A DNA stretch of 64,000 bases from Lysobacter_K sp043738095 (GCA_043738095.1 JAYSZI010000064.1:17104-81103); one strand, 5' to 3'; counted from the first letter of the stretch, positions 38,190 to 48,677 are shown. The notes: generated by a model not told the origin, from the sequence alone. Numbers and translations are program-made.

Positions 38190-40694
38190 ATGGCCAAGAA
38201 CCTCCTCATCGTCGAGTCGCCCGCCAAGGCCAAGACGATCAACAAGTACCTCGGCAAGGACTTCATCGTCCTGGCCTCCTACGGCCACGTCCGCGATCTG
38301 GTGCCGAAAGAAGGCGCGGTCGATCCGGCCAACGGCTTCGCGATGTCGTACGCGCTGATCGACAAGAACGAGAAGCACGTCGACGCGATCGCCAAGGCCG
38401 CCAAGGGCGCCGAGCATCTGTTCCTGGCGACCGACCCGGACCGCGAGGGCGAGGCAATCAGCTGGCACATCGCCGAGATCCTGCGCGAGCGCGGCCTGCT
38501 CAAGAACCGCACCTTGCAGCGCGTGGTGTTTACCGAAATCACCCCACGCGCGATCAAGGAAGCGATGACCCACCCGCGCGAGATCGCGGCGAATCTGGTC
38601 GACGCCCAGCAGGCACGGCGCGCGCTCGACTACCTGGTCGGCTTCAACCTGTCGCCGGTGCTGTGGCGCAAGGTCCAGCGCGGCCTGTCCGCCGGGCGCG
38701 TGCAGTCGCCGGCGCTGCGCATGATCGTCGAGCGCGAGGAAGCGATCGAAGCGTTCATCGCGCGCGAGTACTGGTCGATCGAGGCCGAGTGCCTGCACCC
38801 GTCGCAAGCGTTCACCGCGCGCCTGACCAAGCTCGACGGCGCCAAGTTCGAGCAGTTCACGATTACCGAAGGCGACACCGCCGAAGCCGCGCGCAAACGC
38901 ATCGTCGCCGCCGCCAACGGCGCGCTGCAGGTCACCGACGTCACCAGCAAGGAACGCAAGCGCCGCCCGGCCGCACCGTTCACCACCTCGACCCTGCAAC
39001 AGGAAGCCGCGCGCAAGCTCGGCTTCACCACCAAGCGCACCATGCAGGTCGCGCAGAAGTTGTACGAGGGCGTGGCGATCGGGGAGGAAGGCACGGTCGG
39101 CCTGATCAGCTACATGCGTACCGACTCGGTCGCGTTGTCGGCCGATGCCGTCACTGAAATCCGCGACGTGATCGCACGCGATTTCGGCACCGGCGCGGTG
39201 CCCGACCAGCCTAACGTCTACAAGACCAAATCCAAGAACGCGCAGGAAGCGCACGAGGCGGTGCGTCCGACCTCGGCATTGCGCACGCCGACGCAGGTGT
39301 CTCGCTTCCTCGACGACGACGCGCGCCGCCTGTACGAGCTGATCTGGAAGCGCACCGTCGCCAGCCAGATGGTGCCGGCCACGCTCAATACCGTGTCGGT
39401 GGATCTGGCCGCGGGCAGCGAACACAGCTTCCGCGTCTCCGGCACGACCGTGGTCGATCCGGGCTTCCTGGCCGTGTACGAGGAAGGCAAGGACAACAAA
39501 ACGGCCGACGAGGACGACGAGGGCCGCAAGCTGCCGTCGATGAAGACCGGCGACCGCATCCCGCTCGACCACATCCACGCCGACCAACATTTCACCGAGC
39601 CGCCGCCGCGCTTCTCCGAAGCCTCGCTGGTGAAGACGCTCGAGGAATACGGCATCGGCCGGCCATCGACGTACGCGTCGATCATCGCCACCCTGCTGTT
39701 CCGCCAGTACGTCGAACTCGACAACCGCCGCTTCCGTCCTAGCGACGTCGGCCGCGCGGTGTCGAACTTCCTCTCCGGGCATTTCACTCAGTACGTCGAC
39801 TACGACTTCACCGCCAAGCTCGAGGACGAGCTCGACGCGGTATCGCGTGGCGAAGAAAACTGGGTGCCGCTGATGGAGCGGTTCTGGGCGCCGTTCAAGC
39901 AGATGGTCGACGAGAAGATGGAGTCGGTCGACCGCAATGCGGCCACCGGTGCGCGCGAGCTCGGCATCGATCCGAAATCCGGCAAACCGGTCAGCGTGCG
40001 CCTGGGCCGGTTCGGTCCGTACGCGGCGATCGGCAGCACCGCCGAAGGCGTCGAGGAAAAACCGACCTTCGCCTCGTTGCGACCGGGCCAGAGCATGCAC
40101 ACGATCGCGCTCGCCGATGCGCTGGAGTTGTTCAAGCTGCCGCGCAAGCTTGGCCTCGACAAAGAAGAGGAAGTCAGCGTCGGCGTCGGCCGCTTCGGCG
40201 CGTTCGCCAAGCGCGGCAGCGTGTATGCATCGCTGAAGAAAGAAGACGACCCGTACACGGTCGACCTCGCGCGCGCGGTGTTCCTGATCGAGGAAAAAGA
40301 AGAGATCGCGCGCAACCGGATCATCAAGAGCTTTGACGGCAGCGACATCCAGGTGCTCAACGGCCGCTACGGCCCGTACATCAGCGACGGCAAACTCAAC
40401 GGCCGCATCCCCAAAGACCGCGAGCCGGCGTCGTTCACGCTGGAGGAAGTCGTCAAACTGATGGAAGAGACCGGCAAGCCGATGCGCAAAGGCTTCGGTA
40501 AGAAAGTCGCGAAGAAGGCGCCTGCCAAGAAGGTGGCCAAGGTCGCTGCGGAGAAGAAGGTGCCGGCCAAGAAGGCCGCGAAGAAAACGGTCAAGAAGAC
40601 AGCGAAAAAGGCCAGCAAGAAGACTGCGGCTAAGAAAGCCACTAAGAAGGCGATTAAGAAGGTCGCCAAGAAAGCGCCGGCCGAAGGCGGCTGA
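38190..40694 (+). CDS. topA: DNA topoisomerase I with lysine-rich tail
   Basis: 834 aa. The Toprim domain begins KNLLIVESPAKAKTINKYLG and has the DPDREGEA acidic site. The active-site Tyr308 lies in GLISYMRTDS. Topoisomerase C-terminal repeats (LGRFGPYAAIG, VGRFGAFAKRG, NGRYGPYISDG) follow. There is no tetracysteine zinc finger such as E. coli has; instead the last 70 residues are a histone-like run of KKAPAKK/KKTVKK repeats. It relaxes negative supercoils; the tail probably boosts DNA binding. This arrangement fits xanthomonads. Confidence 0.98.
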   Translation: MAKNLLIVESPAKAKTINKYLGKDFIVLASYGHVRDLVPKEGAVDPANGFAMSYALIDKNEKHVDAIAKAAKGAEHLFLATDPDREGEAISWHIAEILRERGLLKNRTLQRVVFTEITPRAIKEAMTHPREIAANLVDAQQARRALDYLVGFNLSPVLWRKVQRGLSAGRVQSPALRMIVEREEAIEAFIAREYWSIEAECLHPSQAFTARLTKLDGAKFEQFTITEGDTAEAARKRIVAAANGALQVTDVTSKERKRRPAAPFTTSTLQQEAARKLGFTTKRTMQVAQKLYEGVAIGEEGTVGLISYMRTDSVALSADAVTEIRDVIARDFGTGAVPDQPNVYKTKSKNAQEAHEAVRPTSALRTPTQVSRFLDDDARRLYELIWKRTVASQMVPATLNTVSVDLAAGSEHSFRVSGTTVVDPGFLAVYEEGKDNKTADEDDEGRKLPSMKTGDRIPLDHIHADQHFTEPPPRFSEASLVKTLEEYGIGRPSTYASIIATLLFRQYVELDNRRFRPSDVGRAVSNFLSGHFTQYVDYDFTAKLEDELDAVSRGEENWVPLMERFWAPFKQMVDEKMESVDRNAATGARELGIDPKSGKPVSVRLGRFGPYAAIGSTAEGVEEKPTFASLRPGQSMHTIALADALELFKLPRKLGLDKEEEVSVGVGRFGAFAKRGSVYASLKKEDDPYTVDLARAVFLIEEKEEIARNRIIKSFDGSDIQVLNGRYGPYISDGKLNGRIPKDREPASFTLEEVVKLMEETGKPMRKGFGKKVAKKAPAKKVAKVAAEKKVPAKKAAKKTVKKTAKKASKKTAAKKATKKAIKKVAKKAPAEGG

Positions 40695-40817
40695 CTCCCC
40701 AAACCGGAGGCGGGCGACCCTTGGGGATCCACCGGACCTTGTCCTTGCCCCCGCGGCCCGCTCCATAATCCCTGCTTCGGAAGAAAGTCCATCCGGACGC
40801 GGGGATAACCAAGCGCC

Positions 40818-41390
40818 ATGACCTACCTTGTCGACGTGACCGATGCCGTCGCCGCTCTCAAGAGTGGCGGCGTGATTGCGTACCCCACCGAAGCGGTCTG
40901 GGGCCTGGGCTGCGATCCGTCCCAGGAGACGGCGGTACTGCGGCTGCTGGCAATCAAGCAGCGCCCGATCGAAAAGGGCCTGATCCTGATTGCCGGTGCG
41001 CTCGCGCAGTTCAACGGCTGGCTCAACTGGAATGCGCTGCCGGCCGAACGCCGCGCGGCCGTGCTCGCGAGTTGGCCCGGTCCTAACACCTGGATCGTGC
41101 CGGCCACCGCACGCGTGGCGCGATGGGTCACGGGTGACCACGCCGGCGTCGCGGTGCGGGTCAGCGCTCATCCGACGGTGGTCGCGTTGTGCGCCGCGTT
41201 CGGTGGTCCGCTGGTGTCGACCAGCGCCAACCTCAGCGGTGAGCCACCAGCCTTCCAACGCGAGGCCCTAGACCCGGCCCTGCTCGCGCAAATCGATGGC
41301 GTAGTCGCGGGCGAGACCGGCGGGCTGAGTGCGCCTAGTGCAATCCGCGATGCCATCACCGGCGCACAGCTGCGCGGCGGGGCACCCTGA
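40818..41390 (+). CDS. Sua5/YciO/TsaC family threonylcarbamoyl-AMP synthase
   Basis: 190 aa with the family core: GGVIAYPTEAVWGLGCD, KQRPIEKGLILI, WPGPNTWIVPAT, then VAVRVSAHP and GGPLVSTSANLSGEPP. These bind L-threonine, bicarbonate and ATP to make the TC-AMP needed for tRNA t6A. The size is that of TsaC (no Sua5 C-terminal domain). It follows topA, its usual place in this clade. Confidence 0.94.
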   Translation: MTYLVDVTDAVAALKSGGVIAYPTEAVWGLGCDPSQETAVLRLLAIKQRPIEKGLILIAGALAQFNGWLNWNALPAERRAAVLASWPGPNTWIVPATARVARWVTGDHAGVAVRVSAHPTVVALCAAFGGPLVSTSANLSGEPPAFQREALDPALLAQIDGVVAGETGGLSAPSAIRDAITGAQLRGGAP

Positions 41391-41463
41391 CGCTGAGTTA
41401 ACCCCCCCAGTCCTAGCGTGCAGCGGAACGTGGCGGCGGCGCCCCTCGGCCTAAGGAATTCCC

Positions 41464-42084
41464 ATGAAGACCACCCCGTTACGCACTCTCCCGTTGGCGC
41501 TGCTGCTAACGATGCTGACCGTCGCGATGCCGCTCGCAGCGAAGGACAAAAAAGCACCGGCAATGAACGCCGAGCAGCAAGCAATGTTGGCCGCGTGGCA
41601 GAAGGCCGGCGCGGTCGGCCCGCAGCACAAGCAATTGGAAGCCCTGGTAGGCAACTGGACCACCAAACAGTCCATGTGGATGGACCCCAAGGCGCCGCCC
41701 ATGAAGGAGACCGGCAGGTCGAATAACACGCTGGTTATGGGCGGGCGTTACCTGCGTCAGGATTTTTCGAGCCGCTGGGGCGGCCAGCCGTTCCACGGCA
41801 TGGGCTACATGGGCTATGACAACGTCACCGGCAAGCACTTCAGCTCGTGGATGGACGATGGCTCCACCAGCCTGTTCCTCGCCCATGGCACCTACGATCC
41901 AGCGACCAAGACCTACACCTACAACGGCGAAATGAACGATCCGATGCAGGGGGGAGCGAAAGTGCCTACCCGTACCACCCTGCGCCTGATCAGCAAAGAC
42001 AAGCATGTAATGGAAATGCACGAGACCCGCAACGGCAAGGAAGCCAGGACGATGCAGATTGAGTACACCCGGGTCGGCAAGTAG
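41464..42084 (+). CDS. DUF1579 family secreted protein
   Basis: 206 aa with an N-terminal signal peptide (TLPLALLLTMLTVAMPLAA, cleaved near residue 22). The body has LEALVGNWTTKQSMW, VMGGRYLRQDF, FHGMGYMGYDNVTGKHFSSW and a beta-rich end, as in DUF1579 proteins. These are lipocalin-like and of unknown role. It is probably periplasmic. No operon partner is clear. Confidence 0.88.
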   Translation: MKTTPLRTLPLALLLTMLTVAMPLAAKDKKAPAMNAEQQAMLAAWQKAGAVGPQHKQLEALVGNWTTKQSMWMDPKAPPMKETGRSNNTLVMGGRYLRQDFSSRWGGQPFHGMGYMGYDNVTGKHFSSWMDDGSTSLFLAHGTYDPATKTYTYNGEMNDPMQGGAKVPTRTTLRLISKDKHVMEMHETRNGKEARTMQIEYTRVGK

Positions 42085-42269
42085 CAGGCCGCGGCCCTGT
42101 CGGACCCTGCGTGGGGAGCCCAGACCGAGCTTCGCCCCCCAAAAGGCGGTAGGGCGGTGGCCACGGGGTGTTCGGACCGCCTCACCGGCCGCGTTTGCGC
42201 ACTGAACGGTAGCGAACGCGAGCGGCGCCGCCGCTTCCTGCGTGCACGGTGCGCGCGCAAGATGCTGGC

Positions 42270-43019
42270 ATGTCCCCCGCCTACCGCACTCGCCACCGCT
42301 TTCTGCTCGGCGCCGCCTTGGTCGTGGTGATGGCATGGTCGGTTGCGGCGGAAGTCACCATCTACCGGTGCACCGACACCCAGGGCCGGCTCACCCTCCG
42401 TGACACGCCCTGCCGCAAGGGCGAGCGCCAACAGACCCGCGAGATGCGGCGCCCGACCGATCCGGCGCCGCGCCCGGCGGCGAAGCTTACCGGGGCAGCT
42501 GCGCCATCGACCTATACCCCATCGCCACGCGTCGTCGTGGTCCACCCGCCACGCCCGCTGTACGAGTGCGTGACCGATGACGGCGACCGTTACACCAGCG
42601 ACACCGCCGAGGGCAACCTGCGCTGGGTGCCGCTAGCAGTACTCGGGTATCCGATGGGCGCGGGATACAACGATGGCTACGCTCAGCCCGGCGACGGTGG
42701 GTATGGCGGCTACGGTGGCCGGCTCGAATACGGCAATGGCTCGTTCCGCGGTCGGGTGGATTTTGGCCGTAACGCACGGCCACCGGGCCCACCAGTGACT
42801 TATCCGCCGCTGGGCGTGGGGTACGGCTATCCCGCGGGCACCTGGATCCGCGACGCCTGCCATGCGCTGCCGCAACAGGAAGTCTGCGACCGGCTGCGCG
42901 ATCGCCGGTTTGAGCTCGACCGGCGTTACAACAGCGCGTTGCAAAGCGAACGCGCGCAGATCAGCAGCGAACAGCGCGGTATCGACGCGCGCCTCAACAA
43001 CGATTGCGGAGTGTATTGA
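42270..43019 (+). CDS. DUF4124 domain-containing secreted protein (first of pair)
   Basis: 249 aa from the ATG at 42270; an earlier in-frame ATG at 42249 is possible. A signal peptide (residues 8-27) leads into EVTIYRCTDTQGRLTLRDTPC, the DUF4124 core with its Cys pair. A middle Gly/Tyr-rich stretch (about 127-165) and a C-terminal Cys-containing domain (RDACHALPQQEVCDRLRDRR) follow. Periplasmic; function unknown. Its TGA shares bases with the next ATG (TGATG), so the pair is co-translated. Confidence 0.83.
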   Translation: MSPAYRTRHRFLLGAALVVVMAWSVAAEVTIYRCTDTQGRLTLRDTPCRKGERQQTREMRRPTDPAPRPAAKLTGAAAPSTYTPSPRVVVVHPPRPLYECVTDDGDRYTSDTAEGNLRWVPLAVLGYPMGAGYNDGYAQPGDGGYGGYGGRLEYGNGSFRGRVDFGRNARPPGPPVTYPPLGVGYGYPAGTWIRDACHALPQQEVCDRLRDRRFELDRRYNSALQSERAQISSEQRGIDARLNNDCGVY

Positions 43020-43639
43020 TGCGAATGCTAGTGCTGTGCGCGCTGCTGCTGTCTGCCCCCGCCGCGGCGCAGAAGGTGGTGATCTACCGTTGCACCGATG
43101 CCGGCGGCGCGTTGACCGTGCAGAACGCGGTGCCCTGCCCCAAAGGCAGCAAGCAGGAAAAGCGCGTGATCGAAGCCGCACCGCCCGTGCCGACGCCGCC
43201 CGTGCTCGTGTCAAAGCCTCGTCCTGCGTCCCCACCTCGTCCCACGCCAACCATGGCGCCCTCCGTGCCCGCGGCGGAGCTTCCCAGCGCGCCGGCCATC
43301 GCCGAGTCCGCCCGCCTGCCACCACCGGCATTGTTTGAATGCCGTACCTACGACAATGGCCGCTACCTCAGCGACGACGGCAACCCACCGCAGCGCTGTG
43401 CGCCGTTGACGACCACCGGCCTCGACGGCAGCAGCGCCTCAGGGGCCGGTGAATCGTGCGAGATGGTCAGCGACCAGTGCCAGCGCATTGCCGATGGCGC
43501 CCTGTGCGAGAACTGGAAAGCGCGCCTGCTTGAAGTCGAGGCGGCACTGCGTTTTGGCCGCCACGACAACCGCGACACCGCGCAGGCCGAGGTGGACCGG
43601 GTAGCTCGGGTGTTGCACGAGAGCACCTGCGGCCTCTGA
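43019..43639 (+). CDS. DUF4124 domain-containing secreted protein (second of pair)
   Basis: 206 aa from the ATG at 43019, which overlaps the previous stop. Signal peptide (LVLCALLLSAPAAA), then VVIYRCTDAGGALTVQNAVPC, a DUF4124 copy like that of its neighbour, then a proline-rich linker (PVPTPPVLVSKP) and a C-terminal domain with four Cys (ESCEMVSDQCQRI, GALCENW, STCGL). The two genes are probable tandem paralogues with diverged C-termini. Function unknown. Confidence 0.83.
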   Translation: MRMLVLCALLLSAPAAAQKVVIYRCTDAGGALTVQNAVPCPKGSKQEKRVIEAAPPVPTPPVLVSKPRPASPPRPTPTMAPSVPAAELPSAPAIAESARLPPPALFECRTYDNGRYLSDDGNPPQRCAPLTTTGLDGSSASGAGESCEMVSDQCQRIADGALCENWKARLLEVEAALRFGRHDNRDTAQAEVDRVARVLHESTCGL

Positions 43640-44136
43640 TCGCGCCAACGGCTAACCCGCACATCTGGTTTGCTGCGACGCCGGGGAGTTCACGCGGCAA
43701 GCAGGCACTAGCGCCACCCCGTACTCAATCCGATCTCACCTCAATGCAGGGCATGGCCGTACGACCGGCACGCGTGGCCCGGTACATCGCGGCGTCGGCG
43801 CGTGGAGCAGGCCGGCACCGACATCCTTGCTGGCAGCCTCAGGCCGACTCTAGCGGTGAGGGTATGCCCATCTATCGGCATCGGCCTCACGATCTTCGCG
43901 AAGCAACGCGCGCCCCGACGCTGGCCCCGGGTGCGCGCGCCGGTCGATCGGCGAACGCGAGCGTGCCGACAGCAAGTCGGCGGAGGAATCAGACGCGCGG
44001 ATGTCGCTTGATTTGGACGCGGGTATCAGCAGTCGACTGGAGCAGCGATGAGCTCCCAACGGTTCCGCAGTCGCTGCGGGGTGAGCGCGGTTTCGCAGGA
44101 TAGGCCGCTGGCTCTCCTGAATCGCGTTTTGGACGA
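43640..44136. other. Gap with possible degraded GGDEF remnant
   Basis: About 500 bp with no intact gene. On the plus strand at 43802-43900 a frame reads ILAGSLRPTLAVRVCPSIGIGLTIF, which resembles the VRVSASIGIAL strand of GGDEF domains, and later ERADSKSAEESDARMSLDLD looks like a weak linker. No GGDEF motif or start is intact. This may be a decayed diguanylate cyclase; confidence is low. Confidence 0.35.
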
Positions 44137-45654
44137 CTAACCGCCATTCCCGGTAACCTTTTTGAACGTGGCATGTGCATAGGAGATGGCGTCCACGTTT
44201 CCCTCCTTCACTACGAACGTAAGGGCGGTCCCTTCGTTGGGCGCAAACTCGACCCGGACCTGATCTGGGCTGTCATACCCGGTAACGACCGCTGCCAACC
44301 TGCCCCAACGGATGACCGGCTTGTTGTCGTTGTTTAACTCGACGACCATTTCTCCCAGCAGGTGGTTCGAGTACGTGCCGACATAAGCCTCAAGGGGTTG
44401 GGACAGCTGCCAGGCGCGCCTCTGAATCACGTCTCTGTGTTTCGCTGTTGCCAGCCGCCCTTCCCTGGCCTGCCCCAGCAGCTCGTCAAATCGGTCCGAC
44501 ATCTTCGACGAGATGCCGGGTTCGTCCAGAAGAACGCCGTAAACGTAGTGGGCAATGAGGTTCGTCAATCGGGCGCTCAGGACGTCCTCATTGTTCAGCA
44601 CGACCAGCCCGACGTTTGCCTCGGGAATGAAGGACAGGTGGGCATGAAATCCCGCGAAGCCTCCGAAGTGGTGGAGCATGTGCTTCCGCTTGTACTCGCC
44701 CGTATACCAACCCCATGCGTAGCCGGTGCGCTTGAAGTCCAGGTAGCTTGCGTCCAGCGCGACTTGAGTCACATGGGACTGCGCAATGACCGCACTGGGA
44801 AAGATCTGCTTGCCCCGATACTTTCCCTCGCCAAGCTGGGCAATCAGGAATTTGGCAAGGTCGGGCGCCGTGGAAACCAGACCACCGGCCGCGTGCATGG
44901 TGTCGTCCGACTTGCGCAGGTAAAGCGGCCCGTTTGGCATGGCCCCAGCAAACGAATACGGCGTTGCAAGTGGCCAACCTTTCGCCTCTGCTTTGCTGAT
45001 GTAAGCAGACGTCCGCCGCATATCCAGCGGTTGGAAGATGGCCTTATCCAGCTGATCCTGCCAGGGCATCGCCCGCTTCTGGTCCAGCCACACGCTCAGG
45101 ATGTTGTAGCCGACATTGGTGTATTTGAATGTCCCCGGCGCAGCGTCGCCATCGGGGTAGGAGGCCGCCACCAACCCAAGGCGTGATCGCGCATCGTGGA
45201 CGCCGCTGAATGCAGTCGCCCAGACCAGCGGCTGGTTGTCGACCCCCGAGGAATGCACCAGCAGATCCTTCGCGGTCACGCTCGTTGCATCGAAGCCGTT
45301 GAAGCGAATATCGGGAAACATCGCTTGCAGCGAAGTACGTGTGTCGAGCCGGCCCTCGCCGGCTTTCAGTAATACGTTCAATGCCACGAAGGGCTTCGTC
45401 GTCGACGCGATATAGAAAGACGTATCCCGCGTCACCGGCCTTTTGCCATCGATGTCCGCATAGCCGAAGTAGCCCTCGTAGATGATCTTGCCATCTTTGA
45501 CAATGGCAACTGCCGTGCCCGATGGCAGCGCGGTTTCATCCTTCGTCCTCTGGATGAGACCGGCTAGCGCCTCGAAATCATGTCCGGGTGCGGTGATCGC
45601 GGGCGATGACGCCACCGCCAAGATTACGACCATGGCCGCTACAAACTTTTTCAT
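44137..45654 (-). CDS. Class C beta-lactamase-like serine hydrolase
   Basis: 505 aa from the ATG at 45654, chosen because AGGAAG lies just before it and the sequence becomes a signal peptide (KKFVAAMVVILAVASSPA). The serine hydrolase triad motifs are seen: STTK at Ser84-Lys87, YTN at 178-180 and HHFGGFAG later (HxG type). A roughly 120-residue C-terminal domain follows, as in many esterase/peptidase members. The family includes beta-lactamases, DD-peptidases and esterases; nothing here fixes the substrate. Periplasmic. Confidence 0.87.
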   Translation of the reverse strand: MKKFVAAMVVILAVASSPAITAPGHDFEALAGLIQRTKDETALPSGTAVAIVKDGKIIYEGYFGYADIDGKRPVTRDTSFYIASTTKPFVALNVLLKAGEGRLDTRTSLQAMFPDIRFNGFDATSVTAKDLLVHSSGVDNQPLVWATAFSGVHDARSRLGLVAASYPDGDAAPGTFKYTNVGYNILSVWLDQKRAMPWQDQLDKAIFQPLDMRRTSAYISKAEAKGWPLATPYSFAGAMPNGPLYLRKSDDTMHAAGGLVSTAPDLAKFLIAQLGEGKYRGKQIFPSAVIAQSHVTQVALDASYLDFKRTGYAWGWYTGEYKRKHMLHHFGGFAGFHAHLSFIPEANVGLVVLNNEDVLSARLTNLIAHYVYGVLLDEPGISSKMSDRFDELLGQAREGRLATAKHRDVIQRRAWQLSQPLEAYVGTYSNHLLGEMVVELNNDNKPVIRWGRLAAVVTGYDSPDQVRVEFAPNEGTALTFVVKEGNVDAISYAHATFKKVTGNGG

Positions 45655-45887
45655 GTTGCTTCCTGATGGCATGGCCGGTCTAGCGCCATGACGCTGACCT
45701 AGGAGTGGTTCGGGGGCGCTGAGTGCGCGAAGGCTTGCCTGTGCCGACTGCTTTCATGGAGTGGCTTGCCGGCAGGGATGCGATGCAAACCAGCGCTGCT
45801 GACGGCTGCAGGCGCGGGCGCTCTGCGCAGCGCGTCAAGCGCGATCGGTATGCCAAGCAGGGTGGCGGAGCGTTGTCCGCAGCGACC

Positions 45888-46214
45888 CTATTTCAGCTTC
45901 CGCTCCAAGGCGTAGAAGGCGAAATTTCCTAGGCCGGTGGCACCAAGCAACAGCGCGATCGCCCCGGGCGTAATTTCGTGCCAGCCAATGAGCTCGATCA
46001 GGCCGAAGCCCAGTGCCAGCGCAACCAGCACGCTTCCCCACTGCAGCGACGCGTGGCGGCGACGGGCCGCTTCGCCGTCGATGAGCGAACGCACCAGTGC
46101 CTCCGAACCGTGGGATTCGACAATCCGCCGACGCGTGTAGGCGTCAACCACAGCCTTGATGGTGTAAGCGAGACTGACGAACAAAGTGATGGGGATGAGG
46201 AGATCGAGATTCAT
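45888..46214 (-). CDS. Small membrane protein (DUF6249-like)
   Basis: 108 aa from the ATG at 46214; the frame is open far upstream, but this start fits the hydrophobic N-terminus. Three helices are evident: residues 5-25, about 62-80 and 84-100. Between them lies a basic stretch with RRRIVESHGSEALVRSLIDG, a pattern seen in DUF6249-type proteins. Function unknown. It faces the ECF sigma operon divergently. Confidence 0.68.
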   Translation of the reverse strand: MNLDLLIPITLFVSLAYTIKAVVDAYTRRRIVESHGSEALVRSLIDGEAARRRHASLQWGSVLVALALGFGLIELIGWHEITPGAIALLLGATGLGNFAFYALERKLK

Positions 46215-46270
46215 GGCGACTGCCGAAGTGTAAGGGTCGATAACAGTGGATACGACCAGGCGCCGCACGG

Positions 46271-46920
<650 letters not shown>

Positions 46921-46924
<4 letters not shown>

Positions 46925-47379
46925 GCATGACCCGTCAGCCCCCCTTCGACGAGCGCGAATGGCAGGCGCAGGAGTGCGGCATGCGTGCAGCGCACGACGA
47001 TGACGGGGATGTAGCAGGCACGGCGGACCTGCGGACGGCGCACTACCGTGTTGTGGCACAAGCCCTGCGGTCCACGCCCAGCAGCCAACCCCCGGCCGAT
47101 TTCGCCAGCAGCGTCGCACGGCTTGCGGTCACCCGTCGCGATGCAGGACTTGAGCACGTGATGGCGCAAATACTGCTGGGCGCTTTTGCCTTTTCGTCCC
47201 TCGTGGTGGTTGTGTTGTACGCGGGCCGCTGGTGGCAGTCGATCCATCAAGCGTTTGGCGGCGACACACTTGCTTGGGTGCTGGCCGGAATGGGCTGCAT
47301 AGCGGCGTCGTGGGTGTTTGGCCAATGGCGGTCGATCCGCGATGGCGGTGACTTCGATACGGCGCGCTTAAGCCACTGA
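46921..47379 (+). CDS. Probable anti-sigma membrane protein
   Basis: 152 aa, start overlapping the sigma factor stop. The N-terminal half is cytosolic and hydrophilic (about residues 1-75); two helices follow at about 80-100 and 118-135. There is no zinc-binding HxxxCxxC motif. The coupling and layout fit a membrane anti-sigma factor, but I rely on context rather than sequence similarity. Confidence 0.6.
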
Positions 47380-47435
47380 AGCCCCTCCCTCACCCTGCCG
47401 GGGACGCGTAAGTACGCGGCCTACACTTAGCGGCG

Positions 47436-47452
47436 GTCGAAGTAACTTCGAC
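47436..47452. other. Hairpin in the 47380-47596 interval
   Basis: GTCGAAG-TAA-CTTCGAC is a perfect 7-bp stem between two convergent genes, with no T-run; a smaller palindrome, GCGTAAGTACGC, lies just upstream. It may end transcription weakly. Nothing else is recognisable in this gap. Confidence 0.4.
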
Positions 47453-47596
47453 GTGTGCGAAAGCCCGGACTCCATTTCCAGACAGCTGAGCCGCAGATCC
47501 CTCTTCTACGTAGCGGTCTCGGACGCCGCATAGCGCATTGGTAGTATCGGCGACGCGCGCACAAGTTCGCCTTACATCCCAACGCTGCCAGCCGGA

Positions 47597-48373
47597 CTAG
47601 AACCCATAACGCAAAAACCCGCCGTCCACCGCGATGCATTCCCCAGTGACGTAACTCGCCGCGGGCAGGCACAAAAAGGCCACTGCGGCGGCAACTTCTT
47701 CGGGCTCGCCGATGCGGCCCAACGGCGTGCGTAGCAGCACCTCGTCGAGATAATCGGGATCGGCGAGTTTGTCCGAGGTGCGGCGCGTGCGGATGTACCA
47801 CGGCGCCACCGCGTTGACGCGGATGCCGTCCTCGGCCCATTCCACCGCGAGGTTGCGCGTCATCTGGTGCATCGCCGCCTTGCTCATGCCATAGGGCGCG
47901 CCGGTGCGGACGTGGGTGAGACCCGAGACACTGCCGACGTTGACGATGCTCGATGCCGCATGGCGCGTCAGCAGCGGGTGGGCGTAGCGCGACAGCTCGA
48001 ACGCGGAAAACACGTTGACCTCGAACACCTGGCGCCACTCGTCGTCGTTGTAATCGGTGCTCGGCTTGTTGAGGTTGCCGCCGGCGTTGTTGACGAGGAT
48101 ATGCAGGCCTTCGCCGAAATCCTCGACCCAGTCGAGCAATTCGCGGCGTTGTTCCTCGTCGGCGACATCGGCGACAAACCCATGCACACCGCGATCGGGG
48201 AAATCCTCCAGCAGCTCGGCACAGGCGATCTCCAGCGCCTTGTCGTCGCGTGCGGCCAGCAGCACATCGGCGCCGAAACCGAGCAGTTCGCGCGCAATCG
48301 CGCGGCCGATGCCGGCGCTGCCGCCGGTGACCAGGGCGAGTTGTCCGTCGAGCCGCCAACGCTTGGGGTCCAT
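47597..48373 (-). CDS. Short-chain dehydrogenase/reductase (tropinone reductase-like)
   Basis: 258 aa from the ATG at 48373, preceded by GGAGG. The Rossmann motif is TGGSAGIGRAIA, the NNAG motif is LVNNAGGN, and the active site is Ser (VGSVSG)-Tyr-Lys in YGMSKAAMHQMTRN. The C-terminal end is VTGECIAVDGGFLRYGF. It matches classical SDRs of the tropinone reductase/3-ketoacyl type, NAD(P)H-dependent; the substrate is unknown. It is divergent from the lipoprotein gene. Confidence 0.9.
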   Translation of the reverse strand: MDPKRWRLDGQLALVTGGSAGIGRAIARELLGFGADVLLAARDDKALEIACAELLEDFPDRGVHGFVADVADEEQRRELLDWVEDFGEGLHILVNNAGGNLNKPSTDYNDDEWRQVFEVNVFSAFELSRYAHPLLTRHAASSIVNVGSVSGLTHVRTGAPYGMSKAAMHQMTRNLAVEWAEDGIRVNAVAPWYIRTRRTSDKLADPDYLDEVLLRTPLGRIGEPEEVAAAVAFLCLPAASYVTGECIAVDGGFLRYGF

Positions 48374-48449
48374 CGCCGCCTCCGTAGTGAGCGCCGCCAT
48401 CCGCGCGACCGGCGTAGCATAGCCCCCGACCCAACCGAGGATCGCTGCG

Positions 48450-48677
48450 ATGATGCGAACGCTGACGTGTTGTGCGGTGCTGCTGACGGGAGTGGTCGCG
48501 TGCACCAAGCCCAAGCCGCCTGAGAAGGAGCGACCAGTGGAGCCGCAAGCTGCGCAGCACACGCAACTGCGCGATGCGATCCAGGCGCCCATCGACAAGG
48601 CCAAGAACGTTGAGGCCGAGATGCAAAAAGCAGCCGACGATCAGCGCGCGGCGATCGACGCGCAGATCGGTGGTTGA
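48450..48677 (+). CDS. Small lipoprotein, 75 aa
   Basis: Signal sequence with a lipobox ending VVAC (Cys18), then a charged, Pro/Lys-rich and helical tail (IDKAKNVEAEMQKAADDQ). Expected to be anchored in the outer membrane or inner membrane; no function known. The start is the first of two ATGs (MM). Confidence 0.72.
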   Translation: MMRTLTCCAVLLTGVVACTKPKPPEKERPVEPQAAQHTQLRDAIQAPIDKAKNVEAEMQKAADDQRAAIDAQIGG

